Notes: a model not told the origin generated them from the letters alone. DNA of 64,000 nucleotides from GCA-002282575 sp964416645 (GCA_964416645.1 CAYQEZ010000001.1:21813-85812); one strand, 5' to 3'; counted from the stretch's first letter, positions 54,801 through 63,476 are shown. Made by a program: numbers and translations.

Positions 54801-55445
54801 ATTGCCAGTCAGCGTTCGAGCTTGTTTATCAAAGCCCGTGCCGAGCAAGCGGTTGATTTAACGCGATTAGTGGGTATCGATAATGCGATTAACTCGGGTA
54901 GTATTGAGCTATCCAGTTTGCAGTCATGGTCAGGTGGATTAGATTGTTATGATAGCCGATTAATTAGTGGTAGTTTAGACATGAGAGCGGACGATGGCGT
55001 ATTGAGTGAGGCCAGCCATGGAGGGTTTAGTCGTCTGCTGGGATTGCTCAGTTTTGATGCTTTCACGCGGCGTTTAAAAATGGGCTTGGGTGATGTGGTG
55101 AATCAGGGCTTGGCGTTTGATAAAATTTTATTAAAGTCGACCTTAAACAAAGGTGTTTTGCAAATCGATTCTTTGTCGGTTACCAGTTCTGCGATGAATA
55201 TTGATTTATCTGGGACCAGTAGCATTAACAATGAAACCCATAATTTGCAAGCTAAAGTCACGCCATTGATTGGGGATACCATTCCGACTATGGCGCTGTT
55301 GTCGGGTGCTTCTCCCATTACTGCCATTGGCTATTATTTGTTACAAAAAATTATTCCGCCATTGGGCGGCAATTTTATTACCCTAAACTACCGCATTACA
55401 GGGAGTTGGCAGGAGCCGATACTGGATGAAATTAGCGCACCTTAA
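51801..55445 (+). CDS. yhdP: YhdP family (AsmA-like) envelope protein
   Basis: YhdP is a long periplasm-spanning protein of the AsmA/TamB class that helps carry phospholipids from the inner to the outer membrane in E. coli. The 1214-residue protein has one N-terminal helix (about 17-40), then a very long region of alternating beta-type repeats with few motifs, and the conserved C-terminal AsmA-like part (LSEASHGGFSRLLGLLSF; LSVTSSAMNIDLSGT; GYYLLQKIIPPLGG). It is a little shorter than E. coli YhdP. It directly follows rng and overlaps the amidase gene by 20 bases; rng-yhdP-nit is a known order in proteobacteria. Confidence 0.9.
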   Translation: MPRWLGLLLIWKGHLLLWSAALVAVAWVALVLFLQLLASRPETLQTLASWADARLEMKQFSSEARPLSSSVSIRVEGLTLAWQGGQLEVPSMSADVHLWNLLWPDLAVGKQMHAESPVLTLSALDAGVGSNPLASPWLRLWEDTLISQAKVVWKADEAWTLQNIDLRVNMQENWSVHMVANLYYPNFPMIPVSADANIRHRFGFNPSVHFSARALPEGLRLFGQSGDVQFRLQGDWTREQLSSILLVEVRDTEAWTQGVSHQLVGRVVSDDLRTWDITIERLVLAEQSIELPVWPRLSLHPQTGALLTLNKIRLSDTDQWLALLPQEWQAWWARWKPQLWLNQLSLHWRADGQLDDIRGALDQLSWQAHDAVPGMTFRQLTFDYQPEQQRLAIIPQGDSDIRWHQQNGEALKVEADPLVLQVDPANVFARWSLPSWRVNIAGVEASVMMHVHETEATQLQLTVKADTLQQVLPLLPLRLASQELQNWLASSKLNGTQAKANFKFNGALTDLFTGNLHAENFSAQVEAQQVRLIYDLDYPPIDQADILLTWFPDRLAITAERANLLGAQLSQVKADILYQQERVALRINGLVKGELPQITQFLQQSPLAKELEINELLSELKLTGGFNGQLSLWLPLQGYDDKVSTRVRGVIQTQKAQLDYRDERVHGLKTRLLVSEMGVEARSISGTWREGSIQARLTSDSSEQQRLLLTAQTPLAIQEIAQGMLPWRAEVKFLPNELIQFQASADVNQIRLSAPFANLFSTSNDAIWQVKGVWQQDQLKVFAQDKQWQLHSQWKQSAQDWQLVNLSFLPLKSTEAPAKQSIKLVLPKINGDDWLDWWERYQTSEATTQFGLTERGQVSIAQLSLMGQTFNALNLNWQQGQEDTGVVTMNSPEIKGQFSWQGEAMKLHLNHLLFKQHIRNVAEKQAEGVPQCKAPTRGFWPSISVAIDKLQLETWRESRIVTSELTDIKAKLQQQGSVRSAKNISLNSKTLNASLDWDWDIASQRSSLFIKARAEQAVDLTRLVGIDNAINSGSIELSSLQSWSGGLDCYDSRLISGSLDMRADDGVLSEASHGGFSRLLGLLSFDAFTRRLKMGLGDVVNQGLAFDKILLKSTLNKGVLQIDSLSVTSSAMNIDLSGTSSINNETHNLQAKVTPLIGDTIPTMALLSGASPITAIGYYLLQKIIPPLGGNFITLNYRITGSWQEPILDEISAP

Positions 55446-56262
55446 TCCAATCAAAGTGAGCTGGATAGCCTTAACAGCAGGCGCTGATGTTCAGCAAAAC
55501 TTAGCGCAAGTTTCTCAATGGTTGCCAGAAGTTAGGGCAAACCAACCCGATGTATTGGTATTGCCCGAGGCTTTTGCTTGGTTATCGTCTGATCTAATGG
55601 CACAGGCATCGATTGTTGAAGCACTGGGTGATGCGCAAGCTCCGCTTCAGTCGGCTTGTGCGTGCTGGGCGCAGTCCCTAGGGGCTTATGTGGTTGCGGG
55701 TAGTTTGCCATTAACCATAGGGGATCATATTTATGCAACACTCTGTATATTTGACCCTAATGGAGTGCTAGTTACTTACTACCGTAAGATGCATTTGTTT
55801 TCGGTGGTTACGCCAACAGGGGTGACTTACCAAGAGAACAAGCTGTTTCATGAAGGCCCAGTTCCTGTTATTTGGCATAGTCCATGGGGAGCGATTGGTT
55901 TAGCGATTTGTTACGATCTGCGCTTTCCCGCTATGTTTCGTTATTACGCCCAAGCAGGCGCGAGATTAGTATTGTTGCCGTCGGCGTTTACTGCCGAAAC
56001 GGGTGAAGCACATTGGCACAGTTTAGTCAGAGCCAGAGCGATTGAAACTCAGTCCTTCTGGTTAGCCGTGAACCAAGTGGGTCAGCACGATGCGCGCCTT
56101 GTCAGCTATGGTCACTCACTGTTGGTTGATCCTTGGGGACGGGTATTACATGATGCGTTATCAGCAACTGGGGTGTTCAGTGCCGAGATTGAGTTAACAC
56201 AAGCCGATCAATTAAGGAAGCAATTTCCCGTGCTTAAAGCGCGCTTTAATGGGATGGATTGA
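55426..56262 (+). CDS. Carbon-nitrogen hydrolase (nitrilase family, Nit/deaminated glutathione amidase type)
   Basis: Members of this group repair deaminated glutathione or act on other omega-amides. The 278-residue protein has the catalytic triad E48 (VLPEAF), K121 (YYRKMHLF) and C162 (AICYDLRFP), and the common SAFTAETGEAHW-type segment. The ATG overlaps the end of yhdP by 20 bases, so it is translationally coupled. The substrate is inferred from family membership only. Confidence 0.9.
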   Translation: MKLAHLNPIKVSWIALTAGADVQQNLAQVSQWLPEVRANQPDVLVLPEAFAWLSSDLMAQASIVEALGDAQAPLQSACACWAQSLGAYVVAGSLPLTIGDHIYATLCIFDPNGVLVTYYRKMHLFSVVTPTGVTYQENKLFHEGPVPVIWHSPWGAIGLAICYDLRFPAMFRYYAQAGARLVLLPSAFTAETGEAHWHSLVRARAIETQSFWLAVNQVGQHDARLVSYGHSLLVDPWGRVLHDALSATGVFSAEIELTQADQLRKQFPVLKARFNGMD

Positions 56263-56281
56263 CTTTTGTGATGCGCTAGAG

Positions 56282-56310
56282 TTCACTAATGTCGCTTCAA
56301 CTGCTACAAT
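56282..56310 (+). promoter_or_regulatory. Candidate promoter for thrS
   Basis: TTCACT at 56282-56287 is followed after 17 bases by TACAAT at 56305-56310, which is preceded by TGC (extended -10 form). The thrS ATG lies about 40 bases downstream of the -10. No long operator-like leader as in E. coli thrS fits in this space. Confidence 0.55.
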
Positions 56311-56350
56311 AAACAAATTTTTTACGAACACTAACTTAGGAAAGATCAGC

Positions 56351-58270
56351 ATGCCGGTCATTACTTTGCCCGATGGTAGTCAACGTCATTTTGATGCGCC
56401 TGTTTCTGTGATAGATGTGGCGGCCAGTATTGGTGCTGGTTTGGCTAAAGCCTGCATTGCAGGTCGTGTGAATGGTGAGTTGCGCGATGCCTGTGATGTC
56501 ATCAGTGATGATGCCAGTCTGTCGATTCTCACCATCAAGGATGCGGATGGCTTGCACGTTATGCGACATTCTTGTGCGCATTTGTTGGGTCATGCCGCGA
56601 AGCAACTCTTTCCAGGTATTCAAATGGCCATTGGGCCAGTCATTGAGAATGGCTTCTATTATGATGTGGATTATGAGCGTTCCTTGACACAAGAAGACTT
56701 GCTGGCGATTGAACAGCGTATGCAAGCCTTGGCTAAAACTAATTATGCGGTTGTTAAAAAAGTGACGCCGCGTGATGAAGTGGTTAAGGTGTTTACTGAG
56801 CGTAACGAGCCTTACAAGCTTGAGCTGGTTCGTGATATTCCCGACACACAAACGGCAATGAACCTTTATCAACACGAAGAATATGTGGATATGTGTCGTG
56901 GTCCTCATGTGCCGAATATGAGCTTTACCAAAGCCTTTAAGCTGACGAAAGTGGCTGGCGCTTATTGGCGCGGTGACAGCAACAATAAAATGTTGCAGCG
57001 TATTTACGGTGTGGCTTTTGCGACTGAAAAAGAGCTGAAAGACTATTTGGTGATGATGGAAGAAGCGGAAAAGCGCGACCATCGTAAGCTGGGTAAACAG
57101 TTAGATCTGTTCCATTTTCATGAAGAAGCGCCAGGTGCGGTGTTTTGGCATCCAAAAGGTTGGACGGTATTCCAACAGCTCATCAGCTACATGCGTCAGC
57201 GTCAAGCGGAAACGGGTTACATCGAAGTCAACACTCCAGATGTGATGGATCGCAGCTTGTGGGAAGTGTCGGGTCATTGGTTTAACTATCGCGACAATAT
57301 GTTTACTACCACTACCGAAGATGGTCGCGTTTATGCCCTAAAACCGATGAATTGTCCTGGCGCTATGTTAATGTACGCGCAAGGTCAAAAAAGTTACCGT
57401 GATTTGCCGATTCGTATGGGCGAGTTTGGTAAGGTTCACCGCTATGAACCCTCTGGCGCTTTGCACGGTTTAATGCGTGTGCGTCATTTCACGCAAGACG
57501 ATGCGCATATTTTCTGTACGCCCGAGCAAATGGCGCAAGAATGCCAAGACGTGGTTGCTTTGGTGTTGGATATTTACAAAGAATTTGGCTTTAATAATGT
57601 CCATATTAAATTGTCAACGCGCCCCGAAAACCGCATTGGCAGTGATGAAACTTGGGATATTTTAGAAGCGGCCCTAGCGGATTCATTGAATGCCATGAAC
57701 TTGCCTTACACGCTGTTCCCAGGTGAGGGTGCGTTTTATGGTCCGAAACTTGAATTCGTATTACGCGATGCCATTGGTCGTGATTGGCAATGTGGTACGC
57801 TGCAAGTGGATATGAGCTTACCTGATCGTTTTGATTTGAATTACATTTCAGATGACGGCACGAAAAAACGCCCTGTCATGTTGCACCGTGCGCTATTCGG
57901 TTCGTTAGAGCGCTTCTGTGGTATTTTGATTGAACATTACGAAGGTAAATTCCCGCTTTGGTTGGCGCCAGTTCAGTTAAGTGTCCTGCCTGTTTCGGAA
58001 GTTTTTGATGGCTATGCGAAAAAAGTGGTTGCAGAATTAAGAAAATCGGGTTATCGTGTTGAATTAGACTTGAGAAATGAAAAGCTTGGGTATAAAATCC
58101 GTGAGCATTCAATGCAGCGCATTCCCTACACCCTTGTGGTAGGTGAACAAGAACAGAACTCAGACAGTGTGAATGTTCGTGTGCGTGGTGGCGAAACCTT
58201 GGGGAATATGAGCATGGCTCAACTCATGGAACGCTTAGCGCATGAAGTTGCCACTAAAGGAAATGCGTAA
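56351..58270 (+). CDS. thrS: Threonine--tRNA ligase
   Basis: ThrRS charges tRNA-Thr and edits mischarged serine. From ATG 56351, with AGGAAAG upstream, the protein has 639 residues, the normal size. It has an N-terminal TGS domain (1-61), the editing domain with H73xxxH77 (HSCAHLLGHA), the class II catalytic core with the zinc cysteine in MNCPGAML and motif 2 (FGKVHRYEPSGALHGLMRVR), and the C-terminal anticodon domain. The open frame extends upstream into the previous gene but has no support there. Confidence 0.97.
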   Translation: MPVITLPDGSQRHFDAPVSVIDVAASIGAGLAKACIAGRVNGELRDACDVISDDASLSILTIKDADGLHVMRHSCAHLLGHAAKQLFPGIQMAIGPVIENGFYYDVDYERSLTQEDLLAIEQRMQALAKTNYAVVKKVTPRDEVVKVFTERNEPYKLELVRDIPDTQTAMNLYQHEEYVDMCRGPHVPNMSFTKAFKLTKVAGAYWRGDSNNKMLQRIYGVAFATEKELKDYLVMMEEAEKRDHRKLGKQLDLFHFHEEAPGAVFWHPKGWTVFQQLISYMRQRQAETGYIEVNTPDVMDRSLWEVSGHWFNYRDNMFTTTTEDGRVYALKPMNCPGAMLMYAQGQKSYRDLPIRMGEFGKVHRYEPSGALHGLMRVRHFTQDDAHIFCTPEQMAQECQDVVALVLDIYKEFGFNNVHIKLSTRPENRIGSDETWDILEAALADSLNAMNLPYTLFPGEGAFYGPKLEFVLRDAIGRDWQCGTLQVDMSLPDRFDLNYISDDGTKKRPVMLHRALFGSLERFCGILIEHYEGKFPLWLAPVQLSVLPVSEVFDGYAKKVVAELRKSGYRVELDLRNEKLGYKIREHSMQRIPYTLVVGEQEQNSDSVNVRVRGGETLGNMSMAQLMERLAHEVATKGNA

Positions 58271-58300
58271 ATTATTTGAACTTATTTAGGAGTAAGTGTT

Positions 58301-58855
58301 ATCAGCAAACGACCTATCGTGCGCAGTACCGCACCAGAAGAAAGCAACCGTAAGGAGCGTATTAATGGTGAGATTCGAGCGCAATCTGTACGACTGATTG
58401 GTCCAGAAGGTGAGCAGATCGGTATTGTTAAACTGGCAGAAGCGTTGCGTATTGCTGAGGATGCCGAATTAGACTTAGTGGAAATTGCTGCGCAAGCAGA
58501 TACACCTGTCTGTAAAGTTATGGACTATGGTAAGTATCAGTTTCAACTTCAGAAGAAAAATGCTGAAGCGAAAAAGAAACAGAAACAAATCCAAGTCAAA
58601 GAGTTAAAGTTCCGCCCTGGAACCGAGGAAGGCGATTATCAGGTAAAGCTTCGCAACCTGAAACGCTTTTTGGAAGAGGGAGACCGTGTGAAGGTGATTG
58701 TGTGGTTCCGTGGACGCGAAATCACGCATAAGGAACTGGGTTTGAAGGTGCTAGAGCGCATTCAGGCCGATGTTGAAGGAATTGGTACGATTGATCAGTT
58801 GCCTAAGCTGGAAGGCCGCCAACTGATGATGATGGTCATTCCTTCAAAAAGTTAA
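58301..58855 (+). CDS. infC: Translation initiation factor IF-3, with rare ATC start codon
   Basis: IF-3 prevents premature subunit joining and checks start-codon pairing. The protein has the IF3-N pattern RINGEIRAQSVRLIGPEG-like start and the IF3-C core VKELKFRPGTEEGDYQVK-like segment. The first in-frame ATG/GTG (GTG 58319) is 26 bases after the only ribosome site, AGGAG at 58288-58292. An ATC at 58301 lies at the ideal eight-base spacing and gives 184 residues, matching IF-3 length. In E. coli infC starts with AUU, which lets IF-3 repress its own synthesis; the ATC start suggests the same feedback here. It lies 30 bases after thrS. Confidence 0.93.
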   Translation: MSKRPIVRSTAPEESNRKERINGEIRAQSVRLIGPEGEQIGIVKLAEALRIAEDAELDLVEIAAQADTPVCKVMDYGKYQFQLQKKNAEAKKKQKQIQVKELKFRPGTEEGDYQVKLRNLKRFLEEGDRVKVIVWFRGREITHKELGLKVLERIQADVEGIGTIDQLPKLEGRQLMMMVIPSKS

Positions 58856-59082
58856 ACGAGACGCGTGAGGATGCCAAATAATCGCTATCGCTTAGAAAGT
58901 CGATAATAACGCGGTAACTAGCTCGCAATAAAAGGCAAGCTTACATTAGGTAAGTGCGTTTTGGTGTGAGGGAGTTAAACAAAGTTAGTGCGACTTTATA
59001 AGTGATAGCTAGGCGTTACTTGCAGAGCCATTCCTCGGTGCTCTAGTCTCATCTTTCCATCAATGCGTAGCTGAGTAATGTT
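58856..59082 (+). other. infC-rpmI intergenic leader region
   Basis: This 227-base gap is unusually long for the infC-rpmI-rplT group. It contains short stems such as CTTAC/GTAAG (58940-58954) and GAGC/GCTC (near 59024-59043), but no T-run terminator. A weak promoter-like TTAAAC/TATAAG pair lies at 58975-59002. In E. coli L20 represses rpmI-rplT through structures upstream of rpmI, so an L20-responsive leader is a reasonable inference; I cannot show the L20 site from sequence alone. Confidence 0.4.
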
Positions 59083-59280
59083 ATGTCTAAAATGAAAACC
59101 AAGAGTAGTGCTAAAAAGCGCTTCCAAAAAACTGGCTCTGGCCGTTTTAAGTGCAAGCAGGCTTTCCTGCGTCACATCCTGACTAAGAAAACGAGTAAGC
59201 GTAAGCGTCAATTGCGCGCACCTGGCATGGTTCATGAGAACGACGTTAAGTCTGTTGTTCAAATGATGCCTTACGCGTAA
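59083..59280 (+). CDS. rpmI: 50S ribosomal protein L35
   Basis: L35 is a small basic protein of the large subunit. The 65-residue product has KMKTKSSAKKRFQKTGSG and FLRHILTKKTSKRKRQL, both family signatures. The ribosome site is weak (GAGTAATGTT before ATG), consistent with translational control in this operon. It lies 21 bases before rplT. Confidence 0.97.
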   Translation: MSKMKTKSSAKKRFQKTGSGRFKCKQAFLRHILTKKTSKRKRQLRAPGMVHENDVKSVVQMMPYA

Positions 59281-59301
59281 CGATTAGAAGGAGTGAAATA
59301 A

Positions 59302-59661
59302 ATGGCACGAGTTAAACGTGGTGTAGTCGCCAGAGCGCGTCACAAGAAAGTTATCGATGCAGCCAAGGGTTACCGTGGTCGTCGTAAAAATGTCTATCGC
59401 GTAGCGGTACAAGCGGTTATTAAAGCGGGTCAATACGCTTATCGTGACCGTCGTCAGAAAAAACGTCAATTCCGCGCTCTATGGATCGCGCGTATCAATG
59501 CTGCGGTTCGTAGCCTAGATATGACTTACAGTAAATTCATTAATGGCCTGAAAAAAGCGAATATTGAAATTGACCGTAAAGTATTGGCGGATATGGCTGT
59601 ACATGATATGGCAGCTTTCTCTGCGATTGCACGTCAAGCACAAGCAGCGTTAGCGGCTTAA
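59302..59661 (+). CDS. rplT: 50S ribosomal protein L20
   Basis: L20 binds 23S rRNA early in 50S assembly and, in E. coli, also represses its own operon. The 119-residue protein begins with ARVKRGVVARARHKKVID and has YRDRRQKKRQFRALWIARIN, typical of the family. GAAGGAG upstream is a strong ribosome site. A terminator hairpin follows 20 bases after the stop. Confidence 0.98.
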   Translation: MARVKRGVVARARHKKVIDAAKGYRGRRKNVYRVAVQAVIKAGQYAYRDRRQKKRQFRALWIARINAAVRSLDMTYSKFINGLKKANIEIDRKVLADMAVHDMAAFSAIARQAQAALAA

Positions 59662-59680
59662 TTGATTGCGATCATCGCAT

Positions 59681-59711
59681 AAAACAGGGGTCTTTGACCC
59701 CTGTTTTTATT
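59681..59711 (+). terminator. Rho-independent terminator after rplT
   Basis: AAAACAGGGGTC pairs perfectly with GACCCCTGTTTT around a three-base loop, and a further T-run follows. It separates infC-rpmI-rplT from pheST and could also act as an attenuator, but no Phe-rich leader peptide precedes it. Confidence 0.9.
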
Positions 59712-59795
59712 CGTCATCAACAGTATTGATTCATTAGTCGCTCGCCATCGGTATGAATGGTTAATGAATGGGTATTAGTCATAGGGAGTCCACTA

Positions 59796-60788
59796 ATGGA
59801 CATGGAACATCTTTTACAGGCGGCCTTGGCGCAAATTGCTCAAGCCGATCAGTTAGACGCACTCGAAACTGTGCGCGTTCATTATTTTGGTAAGAAAGGT
59901 GCACTTACCGAGTTAAGTAAGCAGCTAGGTCAAGCCAGTGCAGAAGAAAAGCCGATTTTAGGGGCTAAAGTCAGTGGGCTGCGTCAGTCCATTAATGAAG
60001 CTTTTGATGCGAAAAAGAAAGCCTTGTCTGATGCCTTATTAGCCGCTAAATTGGCCAGCGAGTCTTTAGATGTGAGTCTGCCTGGTCGTAATGTCGATAT
60101 GGGTAGTTTGCATCCTGTGACGCAAACCATTGCGCGTATTAATGACTGGTTCGCGCAGTTGGGCTTTTCGGTTGAACAAGGTCCAGAGATCGAAGACGAT
60201 GTTCATAATTTTGAAGCTTTGAATATTCCCGAAACTCATCCAGCGCGAGCTATGCACGATACCTTTTATTTCGATAGCGGTTTATTGCTGAGAACGCATA
60301 CTTCACCCGTACAAATTCGTACCATGGAACGTCAACAGCCACCGTTACGTATTATTGCGCCAGGTCGTGTTTATCGTTGCGATTCGGATCAAACCCATAC
60401 ACCGATGTTTCATCAAATTGAAGGGCTGGTGGTGGATAAAACGGCCAATTTCGCGCAGTTAAAAGCCTTGCTTGAATCTTTCTTGGTCTACTTCTTTGAT
60501 GATCCTGAATTGAAAGTGCGTTTCCGTCCTTCTTATTTTCCGTTTACCGAGCCTTCAGCGGAAGTGGATATTGCCACCAATTTGTTAGGTGGACGTTGGG
60601 TCGAAGTGCTGGGTTGTGGTGTGGTGCATCCGAATGTGTTAAGTCATGCTGGGATTGATCCTGAAGAATACACGGGCTTTGCTTTTGGGCTAGGTGTAGA
60701 GAGATTGGCAATGTTGCGTTTTGGTATTCCCGATTTGCGTATGCTCTTTGATAATGATATGCGCTTCTTGCGTCAATTTCAGGCATAA
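59796..60788 (+). CDS. pheS: Phenylalanine--tRNA ligase alpha subunit
   Basis: PheS is the catalytic subunit of the alpha2beta2 PheRS. From ATG 59796, with GGGAG seven bases upstream, it has 330 residues: an N-terminal coiled coil, then the class II core with HPVTQTIARI, motif 2 FRPSYFPFTEPSAEVD and motif 3 GFAFGLGVERLAMLRFGI. A longer in-frame start at 59757 lacks a ribosome site. pheT starts nine bases after it. Confidence 0.97.
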   Translation: MDMEHLLQAALAQIAQADQLDALETVRVHYFGKKGALTELSKQLGQASAEEKPILGAKVSGLRQSINEAFDAKKKALSDALLAAKLASESLDVSLPGRNVDMGSLHPVTQTIARINDWFAQLGFSVEQGPEIEDDVHNFEALNIPETHPARAMHDTFYFDSGLLLRTHTSPVQIRTMERQQPPLRIIAPGRVYRCDSDQTHTPMFHQIEGLVVDKTANFAQLKALLESFLVYFFDDPELKVRFRPSYFPFTEPSAEVDIATNLLGGRWVEVLGCGVVHPNVLSHAGIDPEEYTGFAFGLGVERLAMLRFGIPDLRMLFDNDMRFLRQFQA

Positions 60789-60797
60789 GGAGGCGAG

Positions 60798-63167
60798 ATG
60801 AAATTTTCTTATCAGTGGTTAACGACTTTAGTCAATACGGGCTGGACACTGGAACAAACTTGCGCCAAATTAAACGATTTGGGTTTAGAGGTTGAGGAAA
60901 CCACACTGGTTGCGGGTAAGTTTAGCAGTGTCGTGGTGGGTAAGGTGTTAACGGTAGCGCCTCATCCGAACGCGGATAAGTTACGTGTTACCACTGTCGA
61001 TGTCGGTCGTGGTGCACCTGTGCAAATTGTTTGTGGTGCGCCCAATGTGCGTGAAGGTATGTTAGCGCCAACCGCCTTAGTGGGAGCAGTATTGCCTGGT
61101 ATCACCATCAAAGATGCGGAGTTGCGTGGTGTGGCTTCCTCTGGCATGTTGTGTTCAGCTGGGGAGTTGGGCATTGACGGTCAAGAGAGTGGCTTGTGGG
61201 ATCTGCCACCTGAGTTAGTGGTGGGTGCAGACTTACGTGATGCACTCAATCTGAATGATGCCAGTATTGAGATTTCCTTAACACCCAACCGTGCGGATGC
61301 CCTGAGTATGTTGGGTGTAGCGCGTGATGTGGCGGCATTAAGTGGCGTTTCGGTTCAAGCACCTAGCGTAACAGAACCTAAGGTAGTGCTTTCTACGTCG
61401 GTTGACGTTAAGGTAGATGCGGCTAGAGCTTGCCCAAGCTATTTAGCTTGTCGGGTTGATTTACCCGAAAATGCGCAGACACCACTCTGGATGAAAGAGC
61501 GTTTGCGTCGTTCAGGCTTGCGTAGCCTAGGTTTAGTCGTCGATGTCACGAATTATGTGATGCTGGAGCTAGGACAACCGATGCATGCCTTTGATGCCGA
61601 TAAACTTCAGGGCGCGATTCAGGTTAGAGCCGCCAAACCGAATGAAAGCTTGACGCTATTGGATGGCAAGTTGGTGAACTTAGCAGAAGATATGCTGGTG
61701 ATTGCCGATGATTCGGGTGCGATTGCTTTAGCAGGCATTATGGGTGGACAGTCGACGGCCGTGATGGATGCAACTTGCCGTGTTGTATTAGAGTGTGCAC
61801 ATTTTACACCAGCAGCTGTAGTGGGCAGAGCGCGTCGCTTAGGCTTGCACACCGATGCTTCGCACCGTTTCGAACGTGGTGTTGATCCATTATTGCCTGA
61901 GTTAGCGATGAAGCGCGCACTCAATCTATTGGCTGAAGTGGGCGCTCAGTGCGGAGCAGTGGTTAGCGTTGGTGCGGCATTCATTGCTGAGAATCGTTTG
62001 AGCCTGCGTCGCGAACGCATTGAGCGTTTATTGGGTATGACGGTTGCCGATGAGCAAGTCGTTCAACTGCTGTCTGGTTTAGGCATGAAAGTGACGGCCA
62101 ATGTAACGGGGTGGGATGTGGTTGCGCCAAGCTGGCGTTTCGATATGGCGATTGAGGCGGATTTGGTCGAAGAGCTGGCGCGCATGATTGGGCTGGATAA
62201 CTTGCCTAAATTGCCATTACCTGCTACCAGTGTCGTGCCTTCAGGACGCAATCAGCAAGAAATGCGTTTGAAGCAGTTGTTGGTTGGGCGTGGTTATCAA
62301 GAAGCCATTACTTACAGCTTTGTTGATGGTAAAGAACAAGCCTTGGTTGAACCGAATCAAACGGGCATCAATTTGGCCAATCCGATTGCGGAAACATTAG
62401 GACAAATGCGTGTTAGCCTGTGGACGGGCTTGCTTTCGGCGGTGCGTTATAACCTCAATCGTCAAGCCAAGCGGGTACGTTTTTTTGAAACAGGGTTGCG
62501 CTTTTTATCGGAAGTGGGCACGAATGGATTGCCTGTTCAAATTCCTACCTTGGCGGGTGTGGTTTGCGGAAGTGCCAGCGCCATGCAATGGGGACAAGCA
62601 ACCCGCAGTGTCGATTTTTACGATGTAAAAGGCGATGTTGAGGCGCTTTTGGTCAGTGCTGGTCTGTTGGGTCAAGTGAGCTTTAGCGCCTCTCAGCATC
62701 CCGCCTTGCATCCTGGACAGACAGCCAGTATTCAGCTCAATGGTCAAGTGATTGGTATAATTGGTAGTTTGCATCCCAGTTTAGCGAAACAAATGGACAT
62801 CGACCAGCCAGCGGTGTTGTTCAGTCTGGATTTGGCTTATTTAACTGCCTTACCAGCGAAAGCCACTTTCCATGGACTTTCTAAATTCCCCTTAGTGCGT
62901 CGTGATATTGCCGTGGTGGTGGATGCGCCTGTCACTTTTGCGCAAGTGTCATCAGTCATTGCCTCGGTTAAGCGCGATTGGTTCCAAACAGCCGAACTGT
63001 TTGATGTTTACTCGGGTAAGGGGATAGGTGAAGGTCAGCGTAGTTTGGCTATTGCTTTGTGGTTTCAAGATTTAGAACGCACATTGACTGACGCTGAAAT
63101 TGAAGCCTGTATGAATGAAATGATTGAACAGCTGAGCCTGCAACTCAATGCTCAGCTACGTGCTTAA
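60798..63167 (+). CDS. pheT: Phenylalanine--tRNA ligase beta subunit
   Basis: PheT provides tRNA binding and editing for PheRS. The 789-residue protein has the tRNA-binding EMAP-like domain (about 39-147, with VVVGKVLTVAPHPNADKL), the B3/B4 editing domain, the B5 domain and the C-terminal FDX-ACB anticodon domain (about 695-789, FPLVRRDIAVVVD). AAGGAGG precedes the ATG. ihfA follows. Confidence 0.97.
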   Translation: MKFSYQWLTTLVNTGWTLEQTCAKLNDLGLEVEETTLVAGKFSSVVVGKVLTVAPHPNADKLRVTTVDVGRGAPVQIVCGAPNVREGMLAPTALVGAVLPGITIKDAELRGVASSGMLCSAGELGIDGQESGLWDLPPELVVGADLRDALNLNDASIEISLTPNRADALSMLGVARDVAALSGVSVQAPSVTEPKVVLSTSVDVKVDAARACPSYLACRVDLPENAQTPLWMKERLRRSGLRSLGLVVDVTNYVMLELGQPMHAFDADKLQGAIQVRAAKPNESLTLLDGKLVNLAEDMLVIADDSGAIALAGIMGGQSTAVMDATCRVVLECAHFTPAAVVGRARRLGLHTDASHRFERGVDPLLPELAMKRALNLLAEVGAQCGAVVSVGAAFIAENRLSLRRERIERLLGMTVADEQVVQLLSGLGMKVTANVTGWDVVAPSWRFDMAIEADLVEELARMIGLDNLPKLPLPATSVVPSGRNQQEMRLKQLLVGRGYQEAITYSFVDGKEQALVEPNQTGINLANPIAETLGQMRVSLWTGLLSAVRYNLNRQAKRVRFFETGLRFLSEVGTNGLPVQIPTLAGVVCGSASAMQWGQATRSVDFYDVKGDVEALLVSAGLLGQVSFSASQHPALHPGQTASIQLNGQVIGIIGSLHPSLAKQMDIDQPAVLFSLDLAYLTALPAKATFHGLSKFPLVRRDIAVVVDAPVTFAQVSSVIASVKRDWFQTAELFDVYSGKGIGEGQRSLAIALWFQDLERTLTDAEIEACMNEMIEQLSLQLNAQLRA

Positions 63168-63179
63168 AAGGAAATGACG

Positions 63180-63473
63180 ATGACAATTACAAAAGCGGAA
63201 TTATCTCAAACTCTGGCAGATACTTTGGGCTTAAATAAGCGCGAGTCGAAAGAAATTGTTGAAGATTTCTTTGGTCAGATTGGTGAAATTTTACAAACGG
63301 GTGAAGATGTTAGGCTTTCTGGTTTTGGCAACTTTGAGCTACGTGATAAGTCGCCACGCCCAGGGCGTAATCCACGTACAGGTGAAGATGTGCCCATTAC
63401 CGCGCGTCGTGTCGTTACCTTTAAGCCAGGACAAAAACTACGTGCATTGGTAGATCAGCATCAGGGAGTCTAA
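63180..63473 (+). CDS. ihfA: Integration host factor subunit alpha
   Basis: IHF-alpha forms with IHF-beta a DNA-bending protein used in recombination, replication and transcription. The 97-residue protein has LSGFGNFELRDKSPRPGRNPRTGEDV with the beta-arm proline region, and KPGQKLR at the end. I use ATG 63180, seven bases after AAGGA; the ATG at 63174 sits directly on the ribosome site. pheT-ihfA-merR is the usual order. Confidence 0.96.
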   Translation: MTITKAELSQTLADTLGLNKRESKEIVEDFFGQIGEILQTGEDVRLSGFGNFELRDKSPRPGRNPRTGEDVPITARRVVTFKPGQKLRALVDQHQGV

Positions 63474-63476
63474 CCG

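Noticed and set aside
56336..57082. 248-codon open frame antisense to thrS
   Set aside because: It lies wholly on the opposite strand of a well-conserved gene, has no recognisable domain and a His-rich composition expected from the complement of thrS codons.
59757..59795. Leader peptide or upstream extension of pheS
   Set aside because: The frame has no Phe codons and no ribosome site; the real start with GGGAG lies at 59796.
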